Source: Gemmatimonadota bacterium | GTDB taxonomy: Bacteria; Gemmatimonadota; Gemmatimonadetes; Gemmatimonadales; GWC2-71-9 | Direction of reading: 5' to 3' | Assembly (NCBI GenBank): GCA_003222085.1 | Contig: QHUK01000009.1 | Span: forward strand, 59,830 to 123,829 | Length of the DNA stretch: 64,000 nt | Shown here: positions 10,357 to 19,560 of the stretch, piece by piece | Numbering within the stretch: position 1 is the first letter of the stretch | Layout: each line of letters opens with the position of its first letter | Program-made: the position numbers and the translations under genes | The notes under the pieces: generated by a model | What the model was told of the DNA's origin: nothing | Database searches by the model: none | What the model saw: only the letters and a program-made list of their open reading frames with translations

Positions 10357-11813
10357 AGACCGGCCTGCAGCAGCACGCGGCGCTGTCGCAGCAGCTGCGG
10401 ATCAATCCGCGGCTGTACCAGGCGATGGACCTGCTGTACATGCCGCTGCTCGACCTGCAGCAGCATTTGAAGCAGGAGCTGCTCGGCAATCCGTTCCTCG
10501 AGCTGGTCGAGCCGGAGGAAGAAACGGAAGTGCCGTTGGCGGAGGAGACCAAGGAGGACAAGAAGGAGGCCGAGAAGAACGACGAGCCCAACTGGGAAGA
10601 GATCCTGTTGGACGATGGGGGCGACCAGGGGGCCCCACCGCGGGACATGAGCGAAGCCCGTGAGTACGTCGAGCCGGTGCCGGTCGAGACCAAGGACCTG
10701 TCCGATCACCTGCGCGAGCAGATGCGGCTGCTCGACCTCACCCCCCGCCAGCAGCTCCTCGCCGAAGAGTTCATCGGGAACATCGCGGAAGACGGCTACC
10801 TCGGCGCCACCCTCGAGGAGATCGTGAACGGCGTGAACCAGGTACTCCAGGCCCACGCCGATGCGGCGGAGCGCGACGTCGCTCCCCAGCTGTATACGCC
10901 GGCGGAAGCCGAGGAGATGCTGCGCGTCATCCAGAAGCTCGACCCCCCGGGGGTCGGCGCCCGGGACCTGCGCGAGTGCCTCCTGCTGCAGCTCGAGTCC
11001 CGAGGCGAAACCGACACGCTCGCATACCGGCTCGTCCGGGATGCCTTCGACGATCTCAAGGCGCATCGCTGGAGCGATCTCGGCAAGCGCTTCGGCCTCG
11101 ACGCCGCCGAGGTGCAGAAGGTCGCCGACGAGCTGGCCAAGCTCGACCCCAAGCCCGGCCTGCAGCACTCCTCGGCCAACGACGCGTACATCATCCCCGA
11201 CCTGGTCGTCGAGAAGATCGACGGGGAATACAAGGTGTTCCTGAACGACTCGGGGCTGCCGCGGCTGCGGATCTCGAAGACCTATCAGGACATCGCGCGC
11301 GATAAGAAGAAGTTCCAGGGCGAGAACAAGGACTTCATCAACCAGCGCATGAACAGCGCGCATTGGATGATCCAGGCAATCGAGCAGCGTCGGCAAACGA
11401 TGCTCAAGGTCATGAACTTCATCGTCGATCGGCAGCGCGAGTTCTTCGAGAAGGGCGTCGAGTACCTGAGGCCGCTCACCCTGCGCGAGGTCGCCGACGT
11501 CATCAACATGCACGAGAGCACCGTGAGTCGCGTGACGAACGAGAAGTACGTGCAGACGCCCCGGGGCCTCCTGCCGCTCAAGTTCTTCTTCTCGAGCGGC
11601 CTCTCGACCACCACCGGGGAGGACGCCAGCGCCCGCGCCATCCGCGCGCAAATCCAGAAGATGGTGGCCGACGAGGACCCCAGGAACCCGCTCACCGACC
11701 AGCAAATCGTGGAGATGTTCGCGCAAAAGGGCGTCAAGATCGCGCGGCGAACGGTCGCGAAGTACCGCGACCAGCTGAGCATCCTCCCGGCCCGCATGCG
11801 CAAGCGGCTGTGA
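10353..11813 (+). CDS. rpoN: RNA polymerase sigma-54 factor
   Basis: Alternative sigma factor that recognises -24/-12 promoters and needs AAA+ activators to open them. The 486-residue protein has a Gln/Leu-rich region I (residues 1-50), an acidic region II (about 50-100), the core-binding domain, and a C-terminal DNA-binding part ending in the RpoN box ARRTVAKYR at about 464-472. The helix-turn-helix segment LREVADVINMHESTVSRVTNEKY precedes it. The start ATG overlaps the lptB stop (ATGA). lptB-rpoN adjacency is widely conserved, but the hpf and PTS genes that often follow rpoN are replaced here by a glycosyltransferase. Confidence 0.97.
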   Translation: MKTGLQQHAALSQQLRINPRLYQAMDLLYMPLLDLQQHLKQELLGNPFLELVEPEEETEVPLAEETKEDKKEAEKNDEPNWEEILLDDGGDQGAPPRDMSEAREYVEPVPVETKDLSDHLREQMRLLDLTPRQQLLAEEFIGNIAEDGYLGATLEEIVNGVNQVLQAHADAAERDVAPQLYTPAEAEEMLRVIQKLDPPGVGARDLRECLLLQLESRGETDTLAYRLVRDAFDDLKAHRWSDLGKRFGLDAAEVQKVADELAKLDPKPGLQHSSANDAYIIPDLVVEKIDGEYKVFLNDSGLPRLRISKTYQDIARDKKKFQGENKDFINQRMNSAHWMIQAIEQRRQTMLKVMNFIVDRQREFFEKGVEYLRPLTLREVADVINMHESTVSRVTNEKYVQTPRGLLPLKFFFSSGLSTTTGEDASARAIRAQIQKMVADEDPRNPLTDQQIVEMFAQKGVKIARRTVAKYRDQLSILPARMRKRL

Positions 11814-12778
11814 GCCTCGCCACCGGCGCGGCCCTCCCGGACGTGAGCGTCTTGGTCCCGGCGAAGGACGAGGCCGAGAATCTGCCGGAGTTCGTGCGGC
11901 AGGCGCGTGAGGCCCTCCTCCCGCTCCCGTATCCGTGCGAGATCGTCGTCATCGACGACGGCAGCCGAGACGGCACCGCGGACGCGCTGCGGGACCTCGC
12001 GGCCCAGCACCCGTTCCTGCGGATCGTGACCCACCGCAGTCAGCGCGGCATCGCCGACGCCCTCGCGTCCGGCGCCGACGCCGCCCGCGGCCGGGTGCTC
12101 GTCTTCTATCCCGCCGACCTGCAGTATCGCCCGAGCGACATTCCCGACCTCGTGCAGCCCATCCTCGACGACGCGGCCGACGTGGTCACCGGCACGAAGC
12201 AGGGCCACTACGAGAAACGGTTCGTCTCGTGGGTGTACAACGGGCTGTGCCGCTGGCTGTTCGGCGTCCGGGTCACCGATCTGAACTCGGTCAAGGCGTA
12301 TCGGCGGGAAGTGATGGACGGCCTCACCACCCGGCCCGACTGGCATCGCTTCATGGTGGTGATCGCCGCGGCCCAGGGCTTCCGCCTCGCCGAGCGGCCA
12401 GTGCCGCTCTTGCCGCGCCGGGCGGGGAAGTCGAAGTTCGGGATCGGTCGCATTCCCGTCGGGGTATTGGACCTTCTCTCCGTGTGGTTCCAGCTCCGCT
12501 TCGGGCGCAAGCCGATGCTGTTCTTCGGCGTGCCCGGGGCCGTGCTGATCTTCCTCGGCTTCCTGGTCGCCGTCTACGCGCTGATCGAGCGTTTCGTGTT
12601 CCAGCAAGGCAACCGGGCGTTTCTCTATCTGGTGTTGTTGCTCGCTCTCGCCGGGCTGATGCTCCTGATGTTCGGGTTCATGGGCGAGATGCTCGCGGGG
12701 CTGCGCGAGGAGGTCCGCGCGCTGCGGCGCCCGCCCGACCGACGGGACGGTGGGGACGGAGGCCCTCGAGACACCTAG
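11810..12778 (+). CDS. Family 2 glycosyltransferase with two C-terminal membrane segments
   Basis: Transfers a sugar from a nucleotide donor, probably to a polyprenyl phosphate. The 322-residue protein has a GT-A fold with VSVLVPAKDEAENL, VVIDDGSRDGT and a FYPADLQYRP segment at the place of the DXD metal site, followed by two hydrophobic helices near residues 235-300 (FFGVPGAVLIFLGFLVAVY and FLYLVLLLALAGLMLLMF) and a basic tail. This architecture matches DPM1/GtrB-type undecaprenyl-phosphate sugar transferases. The start GTG 11810 overlaps the rpoN stop. It begins a surface-polysaccharide-like cluster, so lipid-linked sugar synthesis for glycan decoration is a reasonable inference; the sugar is unknown. 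Confidence 0.85.
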   Translation: MSLATGAALPDVSVLVPAKDEAENLPEFVRQAREALLPLPYPCEIVVIDDGSRDGTADALRDLAAQHPFLRIVTHRSQRGIADALASGADAARGRVLVFYPADLQYRPSDIPDLVQPILDDAADVVTGTKQGHYEKRFVSWVYNGLCRWLFGVRVTDLNSVKAYRREVMDGLTTRPDWHRFMVVIAAAQGFRLAERPVPLLPRRAGKSKFGIGRIPVGVLDLLSVWFQLRFGRKPMLFFGVPGAVLIFLGFLVAVYALIERFVFQQGNRAFLYLVLLLALAGLMLLMFGFMGEMLAGLREEVRALRRPPDRRDGGDGGPRDT

Positions 12779-12803
12779 CGCCGGCGCGCGGCCGCGGCGG
12801 CGC

Positions 12804-14000
12804 CTAACGGGCCCGAGGCACGAGCCCCGCATAGAGATTCAGCCATCGCTGCACGATCGCCTGCCAGCTGAACTGCTCGCGCAACCGTCGCCGGCCGGCT
12901 TCCCCCAACCGTCGCGCCAGGGCGGGGTCGTCACGCACCCGCCGCACCGCCGCCGCCAGCGCGTCCGCGTCTCCCGGCGGAACCAACAGCCCCGACACGC
13001 CGTCCTCCACGATGTCCGGAATGCCGCCGATCCGGCTCGCGATCACCGGCGTCCCGTGGTTCATCGCTTCCAGCAGCACGACGCCGAGTCCTTCCGTGTC
13101 CCCACGAGTGTCGAGCACCGATGGCAGCACGCACACCGCGGCGCGCGCGTAGGTCGCCTGAAGCTCGTCCGGCGGGATCTTTCCGCGGAACACGACACGC
13201 TGCGCGACGTCGAGTCGCCGGGCCAGGGCCTCCAACCCGGGACGCTCGGGCCCATCGCCGACGATTTCGAGCCGCGGCGCGGCCTCACCGCCGCCCAGCC
13301 GCGCGATCGCTTCGATGAGATGCGCCACTCCCTTCCGCTCCACCAGCCGGCCCACGAACAACACCGGACCGGTGCCGTCCCGGGCCTCCGGCGGGCGGGC
13401 CGCTGGCTCGGGAAGCGACGTGGTGTACGGGATGACTTCGATGGGCACGTCGGCGAGCGCCCGCAGCTCGCCGGCCGTATACTGGGAGATCGCGATCACG
13501 CGGTCCGAGCGTCGCGCGGCCCACGCGAGAAAGCCCTTGAAGAAGGGCAGGGCGCCCTTCACCCACCGCAACTCCACGCCGTAGAACGTCGTCACCAGGC
13601 GCGCGGGGCGCGCGCGCTGCGCCGCCCACCCGAACAGCGCCAGGGGGAGGGGCCAGTGCACGTGAATGACGTCGTACCGCGTCCGGCGGCACAGCCGCCA
13701 GATCGCGACGATCCCGGCGACCACGAAGCACGCCGGCATGAGCCGGTAGAGCAGAGACCGCTTCATCCGGTCCGGCGCGGCTTCCTCGTGCGTCAGGTTC
13801 TCCCAGCGGCGCGGAAAGTAGCGGAACCGATGCACGGGGATCCCCGCGAACACCTCATCGGGCGCGCCCCGGTACGACGAGGTGAACACTTCCACCTCGT
13901 GCCCCGCCGCTCGCAGCCGCTTCAACAGCTCCACCAGCCACGGCACGATCACGTCGTCCGGCGTACGCGGGAAAGCGGTGACCACATGGAGGATGCGCAT
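12804..14000 (-). CDS. Family 4 glycosyltransferase
   Basis: Retaining GT-B glycosyltransferase, probably building a surface polysaccharide or LPS outer core. The 398-residue protein begins MRILHVVTAFPRTPDD, has an N-terminal acceptor domain (HVHWPLPLALFGW), and a C-terminal donor domain with VLFVGRLVERKGV, EIVGDGPE and the E-x7-E motif in EGLGVVLLEAMNHGTPVIAS. It is the only gene of this cluster on the minus strand, running towards the preceding GT2 gene and divergent from the methyltransferase, with about 29 bp between the two divergent starts. A shared promoter region must be very compact or lie within coding DNA. Confidence 0.9.
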   Translation of the reverse strand: MRILHVVTAFPRTPDDVIVPWLVELLKRLRAAGHEVEVFTSSYRGAPDEVFAGIPVHRFRYFPRRWENLTHEEAAPDRMKRSLLYRLMPACFVVAGIVAIWRLCRRTRYDVIHVHWPLPLALFGWAAQRARPARLVTTFYGVELRWVKGALPFFKGFLAWAARRSDRVIAISQYTAGELRALADVPIEVIPYTTSLPEPAARPPEARDGTGPVLFVGRLVERKGVAHLIEAIARLGGGEAAPRLEIVGDGPERPGLEALARRLDVAQRVVFRGKIPPDELQATYARAAVCVLPSVLDTRGDTEGLGVVLLEAMNHGTPVIASRIGGIPDIVEDGVSGLLVPPGDADALAAAVRRVRDDPALARRLGEAGRRRLREQFSWQAIVQRWLNLYAGLVPRAR

Positions 14001-14029
14001 GACTGCTTCACAAAGCTACGACTTTCCTG

Positions 14030-14674
14030 GTGTTTCCGGGCATGGTATTTTTCGACCTCATGAACACTCCGATCGCGCCGTCGTCACCCGAGCTCACCGA
14101 TTTCTATCGTGAGCGCTACAACTGGCGGAACGCCGGCGAGGAACGGATGCGCTTCCGCAAGGCGACGAAGCTCGCCCGGGTTCGTCCGGGGAGCGCCGTG
14201 CTCGATATCGGATCTCGCAATGGCGACCTGCGGAAGTATCTCCCGAGCGACGTGAAGTATCAGGGACTCGACATCGCGCCGGAGTTCGCCGCACCCCAGA
14301 TCCTGATCCACGACATCACCTCCGGCCTGCCGTTCCCCGACGCGTCCTTCGATTACGTCTTCATGATCGAAGTGCTGGAGCATACTCCCACCGCCTATAA
14401 CACCGCCGGCGAGATCCACCGGGTACTGCGGCCCGGCGGGGTCTGGGTCGTCTCGGTCCCCAATCCCTACCACGTGAAGGAGATCATCTGGAATCTCCTC
14501 CGCGTGCCGGACCGGCAGGGGCACATCTACAGCTGGACCCGACAGACCATCACGCGTCTCGGAGAAATGAACGGCTTTCGGCTCGTGGACTGGGGCGGCA
14601 CCTACTTCTACCCTCCGATCCCCGCGCCGTGGCTCCTCGCGCGGTCGGTCGCCTACAAGTTCGTGAAGACTTGA
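14030..14674 (+). CDS. SAM-dependent methyltransferase (class I, Methyltransf_11 type)
   Basis: Small-molecule or glycan methyltransferase of unknown substrate. The protein of up to 214 residues has SAM motif I VLDIGSRNGDLRKYL, an acidic motif II region LDIAPE, and the typical EVLEHTP and VLRPGGVWVVSVPNPYH segments. Three in-frame starts are possible, ATG 14030, ATG 14042 and ATG 14060, none with a clear Shine-Dalgarno; the shortest begins MNTPIAPSS and would still contain the whole domain. The stop overlaps a TTG start for the next membrane protein. Its neighbours suggest modification of a lipid-linked glycan. Confidence 0.85.
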   Translation: MFPGMVFFDLMNTPIAPSSPELTDFYRERYNWRNAGEERMRFRKATKLARVRPGSAVLDIGSRNGDLRKYLPSDVKYQGLDIAPEFAAPQILIHDITSGLPFPDASFDYVFMIEVLEHTPTAYNTAGEIHRVLRPGGVWVVSVPNPYHVKEIIWNLLRVPDRQGHIYSWTRQTITRLGEMNGFRLVDWGGTYFYPPIPAPWLLARSVAYKFVKT

Positions 14675-15585
14675 TCGCCCGACGCTGGCTCTGGGCAGTC
14701 CAGGGCCTCGTCACACTGGCGGTCGTGGTCTTCGTGAGCCGGTCGATCGCCCATAACTGGTCGGAGTTTCGCTCGCTCCACGTCACGCTCGCGTTCGCCC
14801 CGGGGTGGATCGCGGGGTCCGTCGTGATGGTGTTTCTGACCTACGCGATGCAGATCGAGTCCTGGCGCCGCATCCTGGCAGGCTGGAGTCAGCGACTCCC
14901 GTTCGGCCCGGCGGCCCGCACCTGGAGCGTCGCCAACCTCGGCCGCTACGTCCCCGGGAAGGTCTGGAGCGTGGCCGGCCTGGTCGTGCTCGCCCAGCAG
15001 GCCGGCGTCGCGCCGGGCCCGGCCGCGGCATCCGCGTTCGTGATCCAGGCCGTGTCGCTCGGCAGCGGGGCGGCGGTGGTGGCGGCCGTGACCCCGCACA
15101 GCGCGCCGCCGCTGCGTCTCGCCCTCGCCGGCCTCGCGGCCGTCGCCACCATCCTCGTGCTCGTCTGGCGCCCAACCGCCCGCTGGCTGGGTCGCCTGGT
15201 GAACGCCATTGCCCCCTTGGAGCCGCTCGCTCCCTCGGCCGTCCTTACCGGGACCATCCTCACCGTGCTCAGCTGGGGCACGTACGGAGCGGCGCTGTGG
15301 ATGCTCGCTCGAGGGCTCGTCCCCGACGCCCCCATCCCCCTCCCCCTCGCCACCGCTATCGGTGCGTTCGCGCTGGGCTACATTCTCGGCCTGCTGGCCC
15401 TGTTCGCGCCCGGCGGCGTAGGGGTCCGCGAGCTTGTGCTCGTCGGGCTGCTCGCGCCCTTCCTCGGGAGCGGTGGCGCGGTCGTCGTGAGTGTCGCCTC
15501 GCGCGTGCTTCTCACACTGATGGAGGCTGCGGCCGCCTTGCTGACGCTCCCGCTCCGGCACCGTCCACAGGAGTCCGCCCGGTGA
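14671..15585 (+). CDS. Flippase-like integral membrane protein (LPG synthase TM / UPF0104 type)
   Basis: Polytopic membrane protein of about 304 residues, nearly all hydrophobic segments, with the family pattern SWRRILAGW, LGRYVPGKVWSVAGLVVLA and LFAPGGVGVRELVLVGLL. That GRYxPGK and PGGxGxRE signature marks the LPG-synthase-transmembrane family, whose members include lipid flippases and glycan-associated proteins. TTG 14671 is chosen because it overlaps the methyltransferase stop (TTGA), in keeping with neighbouring junctions; a GTG at 14629 in frame would overlap by 46 nt. In this cluster it may move a lipid-linked intermediate, but that is inference. Confidence 0.82.
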   Translation: MIARRWLWAVQGLVTLAVVVFVSRSIAHNWSEFRSLHVTLAFAPGWIAGSVVMVFLTYAMQIESWRRILAGWSQRLPFGPAARTWSVANLGRYVPGKVWSVAGLVVLAQQAGVAPGPAAASAFVIQAVSLGSGAAVVAAVTPHSAPPLRLALAGLAAVATILVLVWRPTARWLGRLVNAIAPLEPLAPSAVLTGTILTVLSWGTYGAALWMLARGLVPDAPIPLPLATAIGAFALGYILGLLALFAPGGVGVRELVLVGLLAPFLGSGGAVVVSVASRVLLTLMEAAAALLTLPLRHRPQESAR

Positions 15586-17933
15586 GTTATCCTGCGCCCG
15601 CGGCCCCCGTGGGACCGCCTCCCTACGAGCCGAGTCGCCCCACCCTGCTCGCGACGGCCGCATTCACGCTGTGGCCCGTGCTGCTGTCGCTGCCCATGTT
15701 CGCAGGGATGTGGCTCGCGAGCCAGTGGAGCGATCAGTACACCGCCGGCCTCCCGTTCCACGCGTGGAGCGCCGAGTGGGTCAAGCGTACCGGCCACCTG
15801 CCGCTCTGGAACCCCGAGATTTTCGGCGGGATGCCGTTCGTCGCGGCCGGGAGCGGGGACGTCTTCTATCCGACCTGGCTGCTGCGGTTCGTCGTGCCGG
15901 TCACGACGGCGGGCAACCTGAGCTTCTTTCTCCACTACATCCTCGCCGGCCTGTTCACGTACCTGCTGTTGCGACGCCTCGCGGTCGGATGGACGGGATC
16001 GGTGATCGGGGGGCTGGCGTACGAGCTGTCCGGACTCATCGCGTCGTATCCTTCGCCGGGGCACGACGGGAAGCTGTTCGCGTCCGCCATGCTGCCGCTG
16101 ATGCTGCTCGCGCTCGTGCTGGCGCTGCGCGACCGACGCTGGGAAGGCTACCCGATGGTGGGAGTCGCGACCGCGCTCACGCTGCTGGGCCACTTCCAGC
16201 TCGCCTACTATTCGCTCATCGCCGCCGGACTGTTCGCGCTCTACCTCACGTTCGAAGCGGCCGGTGACAGCGGGGCAGGGGAGCGCGTGCTGCGGCTCGG
16301 CCTGGCGCTCGTCGCCGTGCTGATCGGCTTCGGGATCGCCGCGATTCAGATCCTGCCGTTCTTCGAGTACATCCCGTTCTCGCCGCGCGCCCAGGGCTAT
16401 CACGGGTTCGAGGGCTCCACCTCATTCGCCATCCCGTGGAACCACGTCCCCGAGTTCTTCCTCAAGAACTTCGTGGGGCGTTCTTGGGACACGTACTGGG
16501 GCTCGAACGCGCTCAAGTTTCATTCGGAGTACCTCGGCCTGCCCGTGGTGGTCCTGGCCGCGCTGGGTATTGCCGCGCCCGAACGCCGCCGGCAAGTCCT
16601 CTGGCTCGGCGGCATCGGCCTGCTGTTTCTGCTGATCAGCCTCGGCGCCGGCACGCCGTTCTACAAGGCGTGGTGGGCACTCATGCCGCTGGTCAAGAAG
16701 ACTCGCGCCCCGGGCATGGCGTTCTACGTGGTCGCGCTCGTCACGGCGATGTTCGCGGGTTTGGGCGTCGAGCGCGCACTCAAGGGCGCGGGCAGGCGGG
16801 TCATGACGCTCGCGCTGATCATCGGCGGGATCGTGGCCCTGCTCGGGGTGACCGGGGTGTTCGGCCATATCGCTGAGGCGCTCGCCGCCGAGAAGGCAGC
16901 CGCCGCGCGCGTCGATGCGGCCGCGATCCTGTGGGGGGCGGTGACGAGCGGACTCGCGCTTGCGGCCGTGGCGGCCGTGCTTGGCCCAGCGCAGGGCCGC
17001 CTGACCCCCCGGCTGGGCGCGCTGGCGCTCATCCTCGTCGCCGGGACGGACCTCTGGCTCAACGCGCGCCAGTTCTGGAGCTACACTAAGCCGTACGGGC
17101 GGGACCCCGTGATCGACCGCGTGGCCGCGACGCGTTTGCCGTACCGCGTGGTCCAGCCACCGGGCTCGGGGGCCGCCTATCCGGGGTCGATCTTGATGGC
17201 GTTCGACATCCCTGAGCTGTTCGGCTACCACGGCAACGAACTGCGGTACTACGACGACTTGTGGGGGGGGAAGAATGAATGGAGGAACCTGGGCGTCCTG
17301 CCGCTCTGGGACCTGTGGGCGGTGCGCTACGCGATCCTGCCGGCCGGCGCCCGGACGCTCGAGTCGATCCCCGGCTTCCACCGCGTGCTCGACTCGGTGA
17401 CGACCTTCGACGGGACGCGCGTCAACCTGTTCGAGCGCACGGCCCCGGCGCCGTACGCCCGCGTCGTCGCGGGCGCCATCAAGACCGATTCGGCGACGAT
17501 CATCCCGACCCTCGTCGATCCTCGCATGGACTTCTCCAGGATCGTCCTCTTCACCAACGATCAGCCGGTTACGCCCGAGCCGTTGAAGCAGATGCCCCCG
17601 CCCAGCCCGTCGCGCGCCGCTGTGACCGCGTGGCAGCCCGGACGCATGACCGTGACGCTCGACCCCGTGCCCCCTCAGCCGAGCTACCTGCTGATCGCCG
17701 AGAACTGGTATCCTGACTGGCAAGCCACTGCCGATGGCCGGCCTGCCCAGGTGCTGCGCGGCGACTACAGCCTGATCACCGTCGCGCTGCCGGCAGGGGC
17801 CAAGCTCGTGGAGCTCGCGTTCCGCTCGAAGCTCTATGAGACCGGCCGGACACTGAGCCTCGGGTGCCTCGCCGCGCTCCTCGTTGCCCTGCTCGCCGCC
17901 GTTATCCTCCCCCGGCGCGCCCGGCATGGGTGA
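15582..17933 (+). CDS. YfhO-family membrane protein
   Basis: Large integral membrane protein of 783 residues with about a dozen hydrophobic helices in its first 500 residues and an extracytoplasmic C-terminal region ending in a last helix (LAALLVALLAAVILP). Motifs resemble the bacterial YfhO family of GT-C-like proteins: SDQYTAGLPFHAWSAEW, PLWNPEIFGGMPF and the C-terminal WYPDWQATADG. YfhO-type proteins in Gram-positives take part in glycosylation of wall polymers using a polyprenyl-linked donor. The GTG start overlaps the upstream stop (GTGA), and the 3' end overlaps the DPM-like gene by 8 nt. Pairing with a polyprenyl-phosphate sugar synthase just downstream fits a donor-transferase pair. 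Confidence 0.82.
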   Translation: MSYPAPAAPVGPPPYEPSRPTLLATAAFTLWPVLLSLPMFAGMWLASQWSDQYTAGLPFHAWSAEWVKRTGHLPLWNPEIFGGMPFVAAGSGDVFYPTWLLRFVVPVTTAGNLSFFLHYILAGLFTYLLLRRLAVGWTGSVIGGLAYELSGLIASYPSPGHDGKLFASAMLPLMLLALVLALRDRRWEGYPMVGVATALTLLGHFQLAYYSLIAAGLFALYLTFEAAGDSGAGERVLRLGLALVAVLIGFGIAAIQILPFFEYIPFSPRAQGYHGFEGSTSFAIPWNHVPEFFLKNFVGRSWDTYWGSNALKFHSEYLGLPVVVLAALGIAAPERRRQVLWLGGIGLLFLLISLGAGTPFYKAWWALMPLVKKTRAPGMAFYVVALVTAMFAGLGVERALKGAGRRVMTLALIIGGIVALLGVTGVFGHIAEALAAEKAAAARVDAAAILWGAVTSGLALAAVAAVLGPAQGRLTPRLGALALILVAGTDLWLNARQFWSYTKPYGRDPVIDRVAATRLPYRVVQPPGSGAAYPGSILMAFDIPELFGYHGNELRYYDDLWGGKNEWRNLGVLPLWDLWAVRYAILPAGARTLESIPGFHRVLDSVTTFDGTRVNLFERTAPAPYARVVAGAIKTDSATIIPTLVDPRMDFSRIVLFTNDQPVTPEPLKQMPPPSPSRAAVTAWQPGRMTVTLDPVPPQPSYLLIAENWYPDWQATADGRPAQVLRGDYSLITVALPAGAKLVELAFRSKLYETGRTLSLGCLAALLVALLAAVILPRRARHG

Positions 17934-18648
17934 ACGAGCGCTGGTCGTCATCCCCACCTACAACGAGGCCGGGAACGTCCCGAGCCTCGTCCCGCAGGTC
18001 CTCGCGCAGGACCCACGGCTCGAGGTCCTCGTGGTGGACGACCAGTCCCCGGACGGCACCGGACAGATCGCCGACGTGCTGGCCGCGAAGGAGCCCCGCC
18101 TCCACGTGCTGCACCGGGAAGCAAAGCTCGGCCTTGGAACGGCTTACATCACCGGCTTCAAGTGGGCTCTCGGGCGAGGCTATGACTACGTGTTCGAGAT
18201 GGACGCCGACTTCTCGCACGATCCCGCGCACTTAAAGGAGTTTCTCAAGGCGGTCGCCCAGGCGGACCTGGTGCTCGGGTCGCGTTACCTAAACGGGAGG
18301 GTGACGATCGTCAACTGGCCGATGGGGCGCTTGTTGCTATCATATTGTGCGAACATATACGCCCGCTGGATCACCGGCCTGCGGATCTGGGATTTGACGG
18401 GGGGGTTCAAGTGCTTTCGCAGGCGGGTGCTGGAGGCGGTCGACCTGTCACGGGTCCGTTCCAATGGGTACGCGTTTCAGATCGAAATGAGCGTGAGGGC
18501 ATGGCGCAAAGGGTTCACCCTGAAGGAAATCCCGATCGTGTTCGTCGACCGAGCCGAGGGGCAAAGCAAGATGAATCGGGCGATCGTGCGGGAGGCCGTG
18601 TGGATGGTCCCGCGGCTCAGGCTGATGGCCTGGTTCGGCCGCATCTAG
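17926..18648 (+). CDS. Polyprenol monophosphomannose synthase-like GT2
   Basis: Soluble DPM1-type glycosyltransferase that would make polyprenyl-phosphate mannose (or a similar sugar). The 240-residue protein has ALVVIPTYNEAGN, VVDDQSPDGTG, the DXD in FEMDADFSHDP, and GSRYLNG and DLTGGFKCF motifs characteristic of dolichyl-phosphate mannose synthase. Unlike the GT2 gene at 11.8 kb it lacks C-terminal membrane segments. ATG 17926 overlaps the YfhO-like gene by 8 nt, suggesting translational coupling. The product could feed the neighbouring YfhO-like protein, which is an inference. Confidence 0.88.
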   Translation: MGERALVVIPTYNEAGNVPSLVPQVLAQDPRLEVLVVDDQSPDGTGQIADVLAAKEPRLHVLHREAKLGLGTAYITGFKWALGRGYDYVFEMDADFSHDPAHLKEFLKAVAQADLVLGSRYLNGRVTIVNWPMGRLLLSYCANIYARWITGLRIWDLTGGFKCFRRRVLEAVDLSRVRSNGYAFQIEMSVRAWRKGFTLKEIPIVFVDRAEGQSKMNRAIVREAVWMVPRLRLMAWFGRI

Positions 18649-19487
18649 TCGGCACCACGATCTACAAGATGACGGGGTCGGGCAACGACTTCGTCATGGT
18701 CGACGGCCGCCACACGACGCCCGCCGAATGGTCCGTCGATGATATCCGAGCCGTGTGCGCGCGTGGGACCGGCGTCGGGGCCGACGGGCTGGTGTTTGTC
18801 GGGCCCGGGTCGGGACCGGAGGGCTCGGGAGGACCCGACATCGTTCGCATGGTCTACTTCAACTCGGATGGTTCGCGCGCAGCGATGTGCGGGAACGCCG
18901 CGCTCTGCAGCACACGGCTCGCCGCCCGATTGGGCTTGGCCAGCCCCCAGCGCATGATTCTCGAGACGGACGCCGCCACCTACGAGAGCCGCTGCATGTC
19001 CGACGGCGAGCGGGCCGAGCTGCATCTGGCGCCGGTTCGCTCGCCGGCACCCGTGCCGGGCCTCGCGATCGCGCCCGGCGAAGGGCAGGCGGTGCTGGGC
19101 ACGGTGGGCGTGCCGCACCTCGTGGTCCTCGTGGATGACGTAGAGCGGGTGGACGTGGTGGCGCGCGGCAGACTACTTCGGGCCGACCCGGCCCTGGGGC
19201 CCGCCGGGGCGAACGTGAACTTCATCTCCCCGGCCGGCCGCGCGTCGGAATGGCGTATGCGGACCTACGAGCGCGGCGTGGAAGACGAGACATTGGCGTG
19301 CGGGACGGGTGCCGTAGCCGCGGCGTGTGCGCTGGCCGACTGGAGCCTGGCCAAGCTCCCCGTCACGTTCTGGACCAGGAGCGCCAGGCGGCTCGAGATC
19401 CGGGCGCGCAAGACGGCAGACGGAGCGTATGACGACGTGTGGCTGGGAGGGGAGGCGAGGCTCGTGGTGCGGGGTGTGATTAACTGA
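18600..19487 (+). CDS. dapF: Diaminopimelate epimerase
   Basis: Converts LL- to meso-diaminopimelate for lysine and peptidoglycan synthesis. Both catalytic cysteines are present, in AAMCGNAALCS and LACGTGAVAAAC, with the N-terminal motif IYKMTGSGNDF. The start is uncertain: ATG 18669 would remove the conserved IYK of strand one, while GTG 18600 keeps it, has GGGAGG 4 nt upstream and overlaps the previous gene by 49 nt; a CTG at 18630 is also possible. Apart from the start, the protein is complete and of normal length. The gene ends the plus-strand run; the next gene is convergent. Confidence 0.9.
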   Translation: MDGPAAQADGLVRPHLVGTTIYKMTGSGNDFVMVDGRHTTPAEWSVDDIRAVCARGTGVGADGLVFVGPGSGPEGSGGPDIVRMVYFNSDGSRAAMCGNAALCSTRLAARLGLASPQRMILETDAATYESRCMSDGERAELHLAPVRSPAPVPGLAIAPGEGQAVLGTVGVPHLVVLVDDVERVDVVARGRLLRADPALGPAGANVNFISPAGRASEWRMRTYERGVEDETLACGTGAVAAACALADWSLAKLPVTFWTRSARRLEIRARKTADGAYDDVWLGGEARLVVRGVIN

Positions 19488-19560
19488 GGGGCTTCTCCAC
19501 ATTCAGTCTCGTCCCAACTTAACATAACATATCTTATACGAAGTAACCGTGCGTGAAAGA

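Noticed and set aside
12750..14063. 437-codon plus-strand open frame opposite the GT4 gene.
   Set aside because: The minus-strand GT4 protein has full family motifs; the plus-strand frame does not.
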